Under the pieces are notes generated by a model, which saw nothing but the letters and a program-made list of their open reading frames with translations, ran no database searches and was not told the origin of the DNA. Source: Cristatella mucedo (Eukaryota; Bryozoa; Phylactolaemata; Cristatellidae). From it: a DNA stretch of 64,000 nt. Every line of letters starts with the position of its first letter. The stretch's first letter is position 1. The translations under genes and the position numbers were made by a program. The stretch covers positions 188,001 to 252,000 of the forward strand of contig WPIO01000123.1 of the NCBI GenBank assembly GCA_009760855.2, written 5' to 3'. Below are positions 20,906-32,135 of this stretch, piece by piece.

Positions 20906-20907
20906 AT

Positions 20908-22795
20908 CGTGGCGGCCAGCTTATTGCGTGTAGGTGCACACCGAACGGCATTAGGCGCTAGGCTATGCCGCTAAGTGAGCAGCAGGTCAAGCCTACCCTG
21001 CCGAGCCTTCGGCGTTACAGCACTGTGCGCCCTCGCCCAGGCAGGCTGTGGTTTACCACAGACATTAAACTAGCTAATTCTACTAAGCAGAAGCTTGAAA
21101 AAGCACACAAAAGATCAGGACTGACTGTCCATCGACAGGCATACGAAGACTACGTACCAATCGATTCTAGCAGGCCACTTCTTAAGAAAGCGACACCAGA
21201 TCAAGAGAACTTGAGCAACTACCGCCCAGTCTCCTTTCTACCATTCTTATCAAAGACATTGGAACGGGTCTTGGCGGATCAGCTTAACTGGTATATTAAA
21301 ACTTCAAACCTTGATAGTAAGTTCCAGTCTGGCTTTAGAGCTAATAATTCCACAGAATCAGCATTGCTTAGGGTGTACAACGACCTACTTAGGAATGCAG
21401 TCATAGGTAGAGTATCTGTGCTAGTTTTGCTCGGTCTTTCGATAGCTTTTGATACTATCGATAACAAAGTTCTTCTAGAGCACCTCTCATCTCGCCTGGG
21501 CATCACTGGCACTGCTCTGCACTGGTTCAGGTTCTATCTCAGTGGGAGACTCCAGAGTATTGACGTGAATGGACAAAGAACATCCGAGGTACCTCTGAAA
21601 TATGGGTACCTGAGGGCTCCGTGCTAGGTCCAGTTCTTTTCATGGTTTATACTCTCCCTCTTGTTGATGTGATTGTCAAGCACAATCTAGGCTTTCACTT
21701 CTATGCGGATGACACACAGTTGTACCTTGGCATATGCCTGCCATCCTTCGAGAACCTCAAATTCTCTCAACTCACTTGGTGCCTGTATTGATGACATCCG
21801 TACATGGATGGCAGCAAATTTACTACAACAAAACGATGATAAAACTAACTTACTAGTCACGGGCAACCCAGTGTGATTTAGAAATTGGCAAGTCTATCGC
21901 TCAAAATGGGCTCTTCTAGCATAGCTCCTGTTGAATGAGCTCGAAATCTAGGTGTCATGTTCCAAAGTGACCTCTTGTTAGACGACCACATCATCTCCAC
22001 AATCGAGTCTGCCTACTTTCAGATACATGATATTGCTAAAATTTGGGCTTGTTTAAATAGTGATACCACGTCTAAGGTGGTCCATGCATTCGTGAAATCC
22101 CGTCTTGACTTCTGTAACTCGCCGTTTGCTGGCCTACCGGCATTTGCAATCTAGTGCTTACAGTTGGTGCAAAACTCCACAGCTAGCCTTGTCTGTCGTG
22201 AGCGTCACAGTGGCCACATCGCACCCCTTCTAGCTGACCTGCACTGGTTCCCAGCCAAGCAACAATTCGACTTCAAGATTTTGTTGCTCACATTTAGGTC
22301 ACTTTATTCTTTGAATCCAGCCTATCTCTCAGATCTACTCCCCCACCAGTCCAAGCATCGTACCACCCGCTTTTTGGAATCCAACAGTTTACCAATAGCT
22401 CGTACAAACCTCAAATCCTTTGGAGATCGTGCGTTTAGTTCGTATGCTCCCAAAGCCTGGAACTCACTCCCGACTTGCGGCAAAACATCTCCTGACTCGA
22501 CCACATTTAAAAAGAAGTTAAAAACACACCTATTTATGACAGCATTTAGTGGGTCCCTGTGATTCGTCCTTGATGTGTTTATGCGTGCTAAAACCGTGCA
22601 AGCTGTCACTAACTACACTTGCATGATGACCCTGTGCATGTCAGCCCTAACTATGTTCTTAATGTTGTTTATCAAGGATGATAATACTCACCATTTAATC
22701 GCGTTTCCCTTTGCAGCAAATGTTAAGTGCCAACAAAGAGATTAAGTTCTCCGAGGGTGCTTTGTCAATTGCGGTATTATTATTATTTTTATTAA
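20908..22795 (+). mobile_element. L2-type retrotransposon family 1, long copy with RT
   Basis: Runs from the RT linker to the 3' UTR and (ATT)n tail (22,776-22,795). The first open part, 20,965-21,627, carries 'NYRPVSFLPFLSKTLER' (RT block 1-2 region) and 'AFDTIDNKVLLEHL' (block A). A one-base loss near 21,603 shifts the frame just before the G-S-V-L-G-P block; the YADD box ('[11 protein letters not shown]', ~21,700) sits in the new frame. The C-terminal part is open at 22,164-22,562 ('YAPKAWNSLPT'). A deletion has removed the region between ~21,165 and the K-K-A-T-P segment. Its left junction truncates P1. Confidence 0.85.
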
Positions 22796-22799
22796 TTAA

Positions 22800-23480
22800 T
22801 AATTGGCGATGCTTGCAGGAACTCTGAATACGATATTTTAGTTATAACACTCAATTTTGCATTCGAACGTTTGTGTCTTAACGCTTATGAACGGATATTG
22901 GAGATTTATAATAGAACTTAATTATATAAAACCCTTTCGGAGTTAAAAACTGATGTACCCATGGTAGCTAGCGATAAATGAAAATGTTGGTTAGGGCCTA
23001 ATTGTCGTATACTGAAGAATTTAGCCAATGCCTTTGCTGACAGAAAAATAAAATTAACATCACATTTGTTGAGCAAATTTTATATCCTTCCTTTAACTGT
23101 CTTGGAGGTTACTACAGAGGCCATCGCAACAACTAGCGCGTTGTACAAGTACAAGCATAAGTAACCTATGTTTACCTATTTCAACATTTATATTTCGGTG
23201 CAATACTTAAAAATCAAGCGACACAATATATAGTAATTTTCCATACGACTGAATGCCGTTGTGGCTTTTATATCTAGGATATTAGTTCTTAACAACTAGG
23301 TCTGAGGTTCGCCTGTGGATTAAACTTACAAGGCTAAGCTAGGGCAGATAAAAGACCTACATAACCGGCATCTACAGAGTCACTACTTTCAACGGGATTG
23401 AATCAGTGCATCAAGCAACGTGAAGCCGCTTTGAGCTCTTGCTATTCAATCTTCGACTTTGCTCTAACTTCGCCAGCGCA
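22800..23480 (+). repeat. Repeat B, copy 3
   Basis: Same-strand match to 160-600 and reverse match to 8,540-9,250, including gggattgaatcagtgcatca at 23,392-23,411. Starts right after the retrotransposon tail. Confidence 0.7.
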
Positions 23481-23614
23481 CACGAGAGTAAAGGTAAAGT
23501 TTTTTTGTTTTCCACCCTTTCTTGAACACTCGGCACTCACTGTCTACTTTTCTCTTCTTCGGTCCGCTCATTTTTACTGAAGGGCTGAAAGTACAAAGCC
23601 ACAAAGTGAAGTGT

Positions 23615-24394
23615 TATGTTCCAAAGTGACCTTTCGTTAGACGACCGCACCAGCTCCACAGTCAAGTCTGCCTACTTTCAGCTACATAAAACTGCTGAAT
23701 TTTGGGCATTTTAGATAAGGATACCACATCTAAGTTGGTCCATTAATTTGTGACATCCCGTCTTGACTTCTGTAACTCACTGTTTTCTGGCCTACCAGCA
23801 TGTGCAATCAGGCGCTTACATCTGCTGCAAAATGCAGCTAAGCTTGTCTGTCGTGAGCTTCTCTGTTGCCACATCTCACCACCTGCTCTGGTTACCAGTC
23901 AAGCAACAGATCGAATTCAAGGTTTTGTCACTCACTTTTATGTCCATTCATTCTTTGGCTTCAGTCTACCTCTCAGATCTACATTCTCACCAGGCCAAGC
24001 ATCGCACCACCCGCTTTTCGGAATTTAACTGTTTATCTAGACTTTGAAGAAACCACAAATCATTTGGAGACCGTGCATTTAGTTTGGATTCTCCCAAAGC
24101 CTGGAATAACTCCCAAATTGCCTCGCAATTTTCCCTGACTTGACCGCATTTAAAAAGAACTTAAAAACACACTTATTTATGACAGCATTTAGTGGGTTCC
24201 TGTGATTCATTCTTATTGTGTTTATGCGTGCTGACAGTTTTGCAGTCTGCCACTAACCACACTTGCATGCCGACCATGCGCATGTCACCCCTAACCCTGT
24301 TATTCATGTTGTTTATCACGCACGATTTTACTCAACATGAAATCGCGCTTTCCTTGGCAGCAAATGTAAAGCGCCTAGAAAGAGATTGAGTTCT
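23615..24394 (+). mobile_element. L2-type family 1, C-terminal RT region and 3' UTR
   Basis: Starts at 'gttccaaagtgacctttcgtta' and runs through 'TSRLDFCNSL' to the 3' UTR, but stops at 'agagattgagttct' without its (ATT)n tail where P2 sequence begins. Frames are broken several times. The missing tail suggests later deletion at the P2 junction. Confidence 0.85.
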
Positions 24395-24915
24395 ATGTTG
24401 TTTATAGGTATTCTCCTGATCATATAATTGATAGAAATATTTTAGTTGAGATAAAATGTCTACGGAGTAAGAGTTTCATTGAATGAGTTATACCCAAGCC
24501 GTATCATTGGAAATGTTTACTTCACTTGCATGTGTTAGGGCTAAGTGAATGTCATAACCCTGAGTTGGAAATTTGTGTTCCCGAATTAAACTGTGCCTAA
24601 GTTCTACTCGATTTTATAGCTGATGGAAATGTTAGAATGTTGACTGCTCATGAATTTGAGATGCCAATCGCTAGTCTATTGAATATGTCTCGCTCGGAAA
24701 GAAGAAGTACTTTGACTTCGAGTTCGATATTATAATTAAACATAGTAGATTTAATAACAAATCGAGTCCTGGGGGTGGTATAAAGTATCCCATCAGAAGA
24801 TCTTTGATACGAGTAACACACGAGGCAGGTTGTGGAAGATTCTTAGGTATAATCCCTGTTGTAAAAAAAAAGTGTTGAGTAGGTCTGAAGTTTTAATAAT
24901 TGATTATATAGATGA
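24395..24915 (+). pseudogene. P2 YqaJ-type nuclease remnant
   Basis: Begins inside the catalytic region: 'YSPDHIIDRNILVEIKCL' keeps the D and the E-x-K residues and aligns with P1 17,730-17,780. The C-terminal part (24,715-24,915) aligns with P1 18,022-18,225, including the 'GIIPVV' segment and the final 'YIDE'. Several stops and frameshifts are present. The N-terminal half is missing at the junction with a family 1 retrotransposon. Confidence 0.7.
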
Positions 24916-25106
24916 ACCACAAAGTAGATCTTAGAGGTTACTTTACGAAGATGAATGGTTATCTTATACCTATTCTTGATTGAAATGGTAGTCGTATTGT
25001 GAATGTAAGTAATTCTGGTTATTCCGTTGATGCTTTTACAAAATCTTTAGCGGTGACTAATTTCTTAGTCTTAGGAAAAAGAGCAGTTGATTTCAATGGC
25101 CTACCA
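24912..25106 (+). pseudogene. P2 fibre-like gene, 5' part
   Basis: ATG at 24,912 overlaps the end of the nuclease gene, as in P1. The frame aligns with the P1 fibre N-terminus ('NGYLIPILD', 'NGSRIVNV', 'DAFTKSLAV'), with one TGA near 24,981. It is interrupted after 'GLPAINL' by a family 2 retrotransposon and resumes at 27,543. Confidence 0.7.
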
Positions 25107-27542
25107 GCTATTAATCTTAGCACCCACGTCGGTAGCCACATTCTAGATCTCGTGATCACTAAGGATGTCCTCACCACTGACTTTATGGTGTGGCCACTGA
25201 CCATCTCAGATCATTGTTCGGTCTCGTTTACTGTTCCTGCTCCCTCGTACGTGCAGGGCAAAGTCGAATTTGCCAAACGACGTAACTTACAAAGCATTGA
25301 CATGGACAAGTTTTTGAAATCTGTTTGTGATGAAGGCCTACTTGATCTGCATTCAGACTCGACCGGCAGCCTCGATACCCTCACTGATGCAATGAACATG
25401 ACACTCAGGAGTGCTCTTGACAAGCATGCTCACATTCGCTCTATCTGTGTTCAAAGTCGTCGAGATTGCTTTCAATTTACAAAAAACTCCTTAAGATGCG
25501 CCGTGTTAAGCGCAGGCTGGAACGTCGTTTCAAGAAATCGGGGTCTGAGGCTGACCTAGTGAATTGTAAAGACTTCCTTCGAGTTTACACCCGAAAGCTT
25601 GAAAAAGCCAGGGCTCTGTGAGGTCTGACTCCCCAGATATTAAGGGCTCAGCCGAAAAGTTTTCAGCCTTCTTTACTGAAAAATTGTGCACATTCGTGCC
25701 TCCATTAAGCCCCCTCCGACCAAAGCTATCGCAGTTCCTCAAACTGTGACCTTTCTTAAAAGGTTCTCCGATGTTTCTGCCTACGATGTGGCGGCCTTAA
25801 TAAGGTCCAGCAAAAAGAGCTCGTCTCCTGAAGACCCTATACCTTCATCTCTGTGGTCTTCACTTGCAGACCAACTTAGCCCTGCCATAACCAAGATTTG
25901 TAATGCTTCTTTGGGAAAAGGGGTCGTCCCCAAGTCCTTCAAATCGGCAATCGTTAGACCTGTTCTTAAAAAGCCTGGATTAGACACAGAGGTCCTAGCA
26001 AACTACTATCGTCCAGTTGCCCTTCTTCCGTTCTTATCAAACATTCTTGAAAAAATTGTTGCTAAGCAGCTAGTTGAACATATTGAAAATAATGGAATGT
26101 CAGAAACATTTCAATCAGGTTTCAAGAGGCAGCACTCTACTCAAACTGCTCTCCTCCGTGTTAACAATGACATTCTACGTGGCAACGACGACGGGAATGT
26201 TACTGCCCTATCTCTACTAGATCTGTCTGCTGCCTTCGACACCATTGACCACGAAGTTCTGCTTGAACGATTGAGAACAACGATCGGTCTGGCAGACGAA
26301 GCACTCGCGTGGTTTAAATCATACTTGTCTGATCGTGTTCAATCCGTGTCGTGTGGGGGTCAGGTCTCAGACATGAGAAGGGTCACCTGTGGAGTCCCTC
26401 AAGGGTCTGTTCTTGGTCCCTTGCTGTTCTGCATTTATACGCAACCTCTGGGAAAAGTGATTAAGGCCCATGGAATAGGATATCACTTCTATGCTGACGA
26501 TACTCAGTTGTATTTGTCATTTAAACCGTCGGAATCTGCTGCAGCAACTGAGAAACTGAATGCTTGCCTTGCCGATATTCGATCCTTGATGTCGGAAAAA
26601 ACATCCTGAAATTAGATGACGATAAAACCAAACTGCTTCTCATAGGACACCCTAAGCGTGTGGCTGGATTACAAGGCTTTGCTGTTGTAATAGGTGAAGC
26701 TATTGTGCGACCTTCACCACGTGCTCGTAATCTAGGTGTCGTGTTCGACAGCTGCCTCAATTTCAAAAGCTTCATTCAGAAGACTGCCTCTACAGCTAGC
26801 CATCACATCCGAACCCTATCCAAGATTAGAAGCTGTCTCCCACAGTGGCTTGTAAACAATTTAACTAGCTCTTTAATTCTGTCTCGGCTTGATCATCGTA
26901 ATTTCCTTTCGGCTGGGCTACCAAAGAAAGCTAATATGCCACAACAGCTGACTATGAAAATGGCTGCAAGGCTAGTCTTCAAGTCCCAGCGGTTTGAGCA
27001 CGTGTCACCTTGGCTGAAAGAGCTAGGATAATTGCCGGTTGAGCAACGGATACAGAGCAAAGTTGTTACGCTGACCCACAAGGCCCGCCACGGCTTGGCT
27101 CCTTCGTACCTAGCTGAACTGCTGCATCAGTTTCAGCCTGTTCATGCTCTCAGGTCCTGTGTGGACCATAAATTAGCTGTTCCATTCCTCCGCTTAAAGA
27201 CCGTTGGCGACAGAAGCTTTAGCTCTGTGGGTCCTAGACTGTGGAACTCGCTTCCACAATTCTTACGCAACGACATCTACTCTCCATTTGCTGACTAAGG
27301 CACATCTTTTTCAGCGGTCCTGAACTGCTACTTCTATGCTACTCACTACTTCAACTGCTCTCCTGACTCTGCTATGCTTCCCACTTTCTCTTGGATGCGT
27401 GAGACGAAGTCTGTTAAGTACCGAATGCATACCGAAAGCCGCTTAGGCTGTGAGTGTGCTATACAAAACTCTCCTGTGTAACATCCACATGGTCTTTACG
27501 ACTTTGTGGAGTTACTGACGGAGATACATTACATTACATTAC
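25107..27542 (+). mobile_element. L2-type family 2 copy inserted in the P2 fibre gene
   Basis: A 5'-truncated copy starting in the endonuclease domain ('HVGSHILDLVITKDV', then the S-D-H motif in 'TISDHCSVSF' at about 25,203-25,217) and ending with an (ACATT)n tail (27,523-27,542). AATCT occurs just before the element and directly after the tail, a likely target-site duplication, and the fibre gene reads on across it. It is very similar to the 53.5-56.4 kb copy. Confidence 0.85.
25686..26609 (+). pseudogene. Family 2 reverse transcriptase (copy in P2), frameshifted
   Basis: 307 open codons: linker, then the RT blocks 'RPVALLPFLSNILEKIVAKQL', 'LDLSAAFDTIDHEVLLERL', 'GVPQGSVLGPLLF' and the catalytic '[11 protein letters not shown]' near residue 270. 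Only short forms of these motifs are quoted. The frame is lost at 26,600 where a one-base change in 'ggaaaaaacatcc' ends the ORF. It continues open in another frame at 26,564-27,031 and, after a stop at 27,029, to 27,298. The endonuclease/RT junction near 25,475 is also shifted. Both shifts are shared with the 53.5-kb copy. It copies its RNA into DNA at nicked target sites in the normal element; this copy is dead. Confidence 0.85.
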
Positions 27543-27777
27543 ATTACAATCTAGGACCTGGAGTTAAGCAGGGTGCCGCTGTAAATGTAAGCCAGTAAAG
27601 TAATTATATTTGTAAGTCTGGTGATACAATGACAGGTGATCTAAACATGAATGGATTTTCAATAACTTTGAATTATTGGATTTATGGCAAGACTGCTCCA
27701 ACGATTCTTCCTGATGACTTTTGTGTAACTATGGGAGACTGAAATGTGATGTGATGCTCACTTGTAATGCAATTTAA
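27543..27777 (+). pseudogene. P2 fibre-like gene, 3' part
   Basis: Resumes with 'NLGPGVKQGA' and contains 'KSGDTMTGDLNMNGFSIT', an even closer match to the phage tail-fibre consensus than the P1 copy. Frame breaks occur near 27,595 and 27,740. It ends at the second retrotransposon insertion (27,778). Confidence 0.7.
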
Positions 27778-28661
27778 TGTAATATATGTATGTAATGTAT
27801 CTCTTTCTTTAACTCCACAAAATCATAAACACCATGTGGGTGTTACGCAGGAGAGTTTTGTATAGCGAACTCACAGCCTAATCGGCTTTCAGTACGCATT
27901 CGGTAGCCAACAGACTTTGTCTCACGCAACCAAGAGAAAGTGGGAAGCATAGCTGAGTCAGGAGAGCAGTTGAGGTAGTGAGTAGCATATAAGTAGCAGC
28001 TCAGGACCGCTGAAAAGAATGTGCCATAGTCGGCAGCAGGAGAGTAGTTATCGTTGCGTAAGAATTGTGGAAGCGAGTTCCACAATCTAGGACCTGCAGA
28101 GCAAAAGCTTCTGTCGCCAACGGTCTTTAAGCGGAGGAATGGAACAGCTAATTTATGGTCCACACAGGACCTGAGGGCACGAAGAGACCGAAACTGATGC
28201 AGCAGTTCACCTAGGTACGAAGGAGCCAAGCCGTGGCGGGCCTTGTGTGTCAGCGTAAGAACTTTGCTCTGTATCCTTAGCTCAACTGGTAACTGTCTTA
28301 GCTCTTTCAGCAAAGGAGACGCGCTCAAACCGCTGGGACGTGAAGACCAGCCTTGCAGCCATATTCATAGTCTGCTGTAGTGCATAATATCTTTCATTGA
28401 CAGCTCAACCAAAAGGGAATTACAATAATCAAGCCGAAAGAGAACTAAAGAGCTAGTTACATTTTTGACAAGCCACTGTGGGAGACAGCTCCTAACCTTG
28501 GACAGGGATCGGATGTGATGGCTAGCTGTAGAGGCAGTCTTCTGAATGAAGCTTTTGAAATTGAGGCAGCTGTCGAACACGACACCTAAATTTCGAGCAC
28601 GTGGTGATGGCCGCACAATAGCGTCACCTATTAGAACGGCAAAGCCTTTTAATCCAGCCAC
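27778..28661 (-). mobile_element. L2-type family 2 copy in P2, minus strand
   Basis: The degenerate (TAATG)n tail at 27,778-27,815 and 3' UTR are followed by the RT C-terminal ORF in reverse: open pieces 27,843-28,328 ('VGDRSFCSAGPRLWNSLPQF') and 28,365-28,661 ('ARNLGVVFDSCLNFKSF'). 5'-truncated. Insertion came with loss of P2 sequence between the fibre gene and the minus-strand membrane gene. Confidence 0.85.
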
Positions 28662-28930
28662 ATGCTTATTATTTCAAATGGAAATGCATGTGTGATCTTT
28701 AAAGTCAACTTTAAATTTGATTCTAGAGTTGACCTTTTACGTTGGTCAATTTCAGCAAATACACCATCAACTGTTAATAAAATTGTAGATACTGGTAAAA
28801 AAATTGGAACTACATGACATAGATCAGGAAAAAACAGCATATATGTACTATCAGTTGCTACTCTTTAAGCTATTACTATGTTTATAAAGCTTAAAGTATA
28901 TCTTATGTTTGTTAGCTTTGTTAGACAAGA
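28662..28930 (-). pseudogene. P2 homologue of the two-helix membrane protein
   Basis: The reading 'LLTVDGVFAEIDQRKRSTL' aligns with 'MFASVDGVLSEIDKRKRDAL' of P1 (20,344-20,721), and 'LTLKITHAF' aligns with 'IILKITNAL'. Upstream (28,850-28,930) only the helical/basic character remains, with frame breaks. The C-terminus is removed by the retrotransposon junction at 28,661. Confidence 0.65.
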
Positions 28931-29020
28931 TCTGACTTTAGTGTTGTACTGGTGCACAACTACTTCATATCCTTAGTTGGCTTACTTTTTCCGGAGGTCA
29001 GAAATTTTACATAAAATTAA

Positions 29021-29230
29021 AAATTATATTTCATAATCACTACCATCTTGTTCTAGAAATTGGTTAAGTAAATCGTCTGCTGCTTCAAATCCTTTTTCTT
29101 GTCCAAAATCCTTAAAAACGCATTCAAGTATTCTAGCTATTCTTTTTTAACTTTTCGTTTCATATCTTCAACAATTTTCCAGGAACTATTTATTTTAGTA
29201 ATTGCTAAAGCACAGTAAATTTCATGTAAT
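29021..29230 (-). pseudogene. P2 minus-strand gene, C-terminal part
   Basis: Readable in reverse as a charged helical segment ending 'NQFLEQDGSDYEI' before TAA (29,021-29,027 region), with one frame break near 29,145. It occupies the same place as the P1 fragment at 20,786-20,905. Function unknown. Confidence 0.45.
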
Positions 29231-29369
29231 GTTTTATATTTTCATGTATATATCCGGTTCTTGAAAAAAAAAAAAATAAAATGCAGCATACCAATCGTTT
29301 GCTGACCTGCTATACATATGATCTATTTCTTAAGCTTTTCTAACATTTAGAAAGAGATTTAGTCAAACT

Positions 29370-29800
29370 TTGCACAAATAATGACAAGCTAAAGAAGAGA
29401 ATCCTTAACGAATTTTGATTTTGAATTGAGATTATTGTTAGAAAAATAATAGAAATTTCGTTTTTCGGTTTTAAAATAAGAAGTTTTAGTATCACCTCGA
29501 TTTAGATTTTTTGCAATTGTGTCTGGCATAATCATTACTTCCACTGTATACTAAAGTAATCATTTCATTCAATACGCTTGTAATTCGATGAATGATCCGA
29601 GGTTATAATCAAACGTAGTTTCTGAAAGCTTCTCCATCTTTTGCATTCATGTAGTTAGCGTAACCAACTGCGGTACTAAGCATTGCATCCATGACTTCAT
29701 TTGGAATATGAGAGTAAGTAAACTAACTTAATAGATTGGTAAGCGTTACATTTTTTCTGGACAGAGAAACGTTAAACTGATCTTCTGAGGTTTCTACATT
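29370..29800 (-). pseudogene. P2 further minus-strand gene remnant
   Basis: Two protein-like stretches read in reverse: one around 29,615-29,770 with 'VMDAMLSTAVGYANYM', and one open from ATG 29,529 to TAG 29,389 (46 codons, N/K/S-rich). They are separated by stops in between and probably belong to one gene. P1 is truncated before this point, so P2 is the only witness. No family recognised. Confidence 0.45.
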
Positions 29801-31384
29801 CTCTATATAATATTAATATTATATAACACAACGATAAAAGCCACAAATACAAGAAAATAAGTTATTAAACTGCTTTTCTTACTTCATTAGCTTTTCTAAA
29901 ACTGCTTACATAGAGTAACATGTAAATGAATGCTATGTTAAAAGGGTCTAGAAATGAGTGATGAAGCAACCGAGCGGAGAGAGGTTATTGAAGAGCGATA
30001 TTGTTGAGCCCTAGGCAACATACAAATGTTGGTTAAATACTACTATGTTCGACTTAATATGCAACTTTTTTTTACGTCAATTACTTTTGCTCCTGCAGCT
30101 AGTTCGTCACACGTTATGCAGCGATGCCATAACGATGACGTCAGTGCCACGAAGTGACTGCTGTAATCAAGCCCGTATGTCAGATGTGATATCGTGCTCA
30201 TATATCGGGACCAAAACCCAAAGCTATAACTGTGCTGGAAAAGCCACTCTAGCCAAGAGTGGGAAATTTTTTACTTTGCCGCTTTACACAGCAGCAGTTT
30301 ATCGTGTTGCAATAAGGCACGGGCCTTCTTCATTAATTCAGTTATCCAATTCATCAATCCTGCTACCGTGGACATTATTGCATAGATTGAAGTGCCTCCG
30401 TAATCACGATTCCAGTGACCACGATTACCGAAGCCAGCACATCACGATTAGCCTCGCCAAGGACAAGTACTGCCTCATAACCTCATTTGCCCAAGAGGAC
30501 TCGTTCAGAACATGCTGGTGACGGTCATAGGAGTGGCACATAGTTGTTGCAGTTTTTCCTATGAGTTATTTCACCTGCATGAGGTCAAAGTTTAGAAACA
30601 TATTTCGTAACAACAATCGCGGGAGAAAATAAAACACTGCATGAGCTAGCTCAAGAGAAGATTTTTAACCTTTAAATATGCTTGGCCAAAATATCTGAAT
30701 TGACCGCGGATGAAAATGTTATTAAATGAACTGTTCGACAATGACATTCTCTTAGATGACCATAGAAACTAAGGTGTACAGTTGGCCATGTTCAGCATCA
30801 TGAAGTTTCATTTCTTGAAAGTATGGCCTGGACAGGGTTGCCACTGCAAACTAGTCACGTGTCACTACGACGACTTCTCGAGACTTGTGTAGTTGGTACT
30901 GTAAAGATTTCGATGTTGCCGACATGCGACAAATACTTGTTACGGCCCTAGCGTTGAAGTACGGCTAGTGACTTGACCGCAACAGCAACGGTACAGGCAG
31001 GTGTGTACGCCTTGTGCACGAGCCGTTCACGCTTTCGCCTGCGATTCCATTCGTTCTGCGGTTTTCAAAAACCCGGTAAACGCCAGACTTTACGTAAGCC
31101 ACACGATGTCTTGAGCTTGGGTTTTAAGAGACCAAGTTTAGGTCAGCACACACCATTCACCACGTTCCTGCTTTAATAAATGAGTTCATTAGCAGAGCAA
31201 TGTACCTCCGAGCTAGATGCTGTCTCTCTCACGGCATTACAAAATATGTAGAATACTTAACGGACTACTTCTAAAAGGAGCGAAGTAGCCAAATATTCCG
31301 GTGCTGCACAAACAAAAGGCAGATCCCTAATTATATTGCGCCATCACCGTGATCTAAATTTATTGGCAGCTAACCACTCTCACT
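29801..31384. other. Mostly unrecognised; one 158-codon ORF
   Basis: The plus-strand ORF 30,045-30,521 starts with a hydrophobic segment ('LICNFFLRQLLLLLQLV') that could act as a signal or membrane anchor, and has seven cysteines. I recognise no family, and codon use does not stand out. It may be chance or an exon of an unseen gene. The rest carries no feature. Confidence 0.3.
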
Positions 31385-32135
31385 AGGTTTTGATACCATC
31401 GATCACAAAGCTCTTCATGAGCGCCTCTCATCTCGCCTGGGCATCACTGGCACTGCTCTGCAGTGGTTCAGGTCCTATCTCAGTGGGAGACTCCAGAGTA
31501 TTGACGTGAATGGAAAAAGATAGATCATTTGAAGTACCTCTGAAATATGGAATACCTCGGGGCTCAGTGCTAGGTCCGGTTCTTTTCACGGTTTATACTC
31601 TGCCTCTTGCTGATGTGATTGCCAAGCACAATCTAGGCTTCCACTTCTATGCGGATGACACTCAGTTGTACCTTTGCTTTGATCCCTCCCAGCCTTCGAT
31701 CACCTCAAATTCTCTAAACTCACTTGCTGCATGCATTGATGACATCCGCACATGGATGGCAGCAAATTTTCTAAAACTTAACGATGATAAAACTAACTTA
31801 CTAGTTATGGTCAAAGCCAGTATGATCCAGAGATTGGAAAGGCTGACACTCAAAATTGGCTCTGCCAGCATATCTCCAGTTGAATCAGCTCGAAATCTAG
31901 GTGTCATATTCCAAAGCGACCTCTCGTTAGACGACCATATCAGCTCCACAGTCAAATCCGCCTATTTTCAGCTTCATAACATTGCTAAAATACGGGCTTG
32001 TTTAGATAAAGATTCCACGTCCAAGTTGGTCCATGCATTCGTGACATCCCGTCTCGACTTCTGAAACTCACTGCTTACTGGCCTACCAGCATGTGCGATC
32101 AGGCGATTGCAGCTGTTGTAAAACTCTGAAAAACT
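31385..32135 (+). mobile_element. L2-type family 1, RT core fragment
   Basis: From block A ('FDTIDHKALHERLSSRLG') through '[13 protein letters not shown]' and the catalytic '[11 protein letters not shown]' (in the open part 31,510-32,064) to 'TSRLDF', where a TGA stops the frame. An in-frame TAG lies at 31,522. It lacks the C-terminal end and 3' UTR, so it is truncated on both sides. It is among the best preserved family 1 RT cores here. Confidence 0.85.

Larger units (their letters stand above)
15620..20907 (+). mobile_element. Element P1: Polinton/Maverick-like, virus-derived, decayed
   Basis: An AT-rich block that stands out from its surroundings and holds a tight set of viral-type genes: small ORF, capsid-like, YqaJ nuclease, fibre-like and small protein on plus; a Cys-rich gene on minus; an rve integrase on plus; a membrane protein and a partial gene on minus. 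Genes abut or overlap by a few to ~45 bp, as in compact viral genomes. Integrase plus double-jelly-roll-type capsid points to Polintons or related adinto-like viruses. I see no DNA polymerase B, packaging ATPase or protease, so the element is incomplete. No terminal inverted repeat was found; the right end is cut by a family 1 retrotransposon at ~20,907. Several genes carry stops or frameshifts. Confidence 0.75.
24395..29800 (+). mobile_element. Element P2: second Polinton-like element, diverged and interrupted
   Basis: Three AT-rich pieces (24,395-25,106; 27,543-27,777; 28,662-~29,800) continue one another in the gene order of P1: nuclease C-terminus, fibre, then minus-strand membrane gene and further minus-strand genes. 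They are separated by two inserted family 2 retrotransposons. By eye only about half of the residues match P1, so P2 is a different lineage and not a recent duplicate. The zinc-type gene and integrase are absent: the second insertion spans the place where they should be. Left and right ends are not defined and no inverted repeats were seen. Confidence 0.7.

Noticed and set aside
30045-30521. A host gene with a signal peptide
   Set aside because: 158 open codons and a hydrophobic start, but no motif, homologue in the window or supporting splice site; listed only as an unrecognised ORF.
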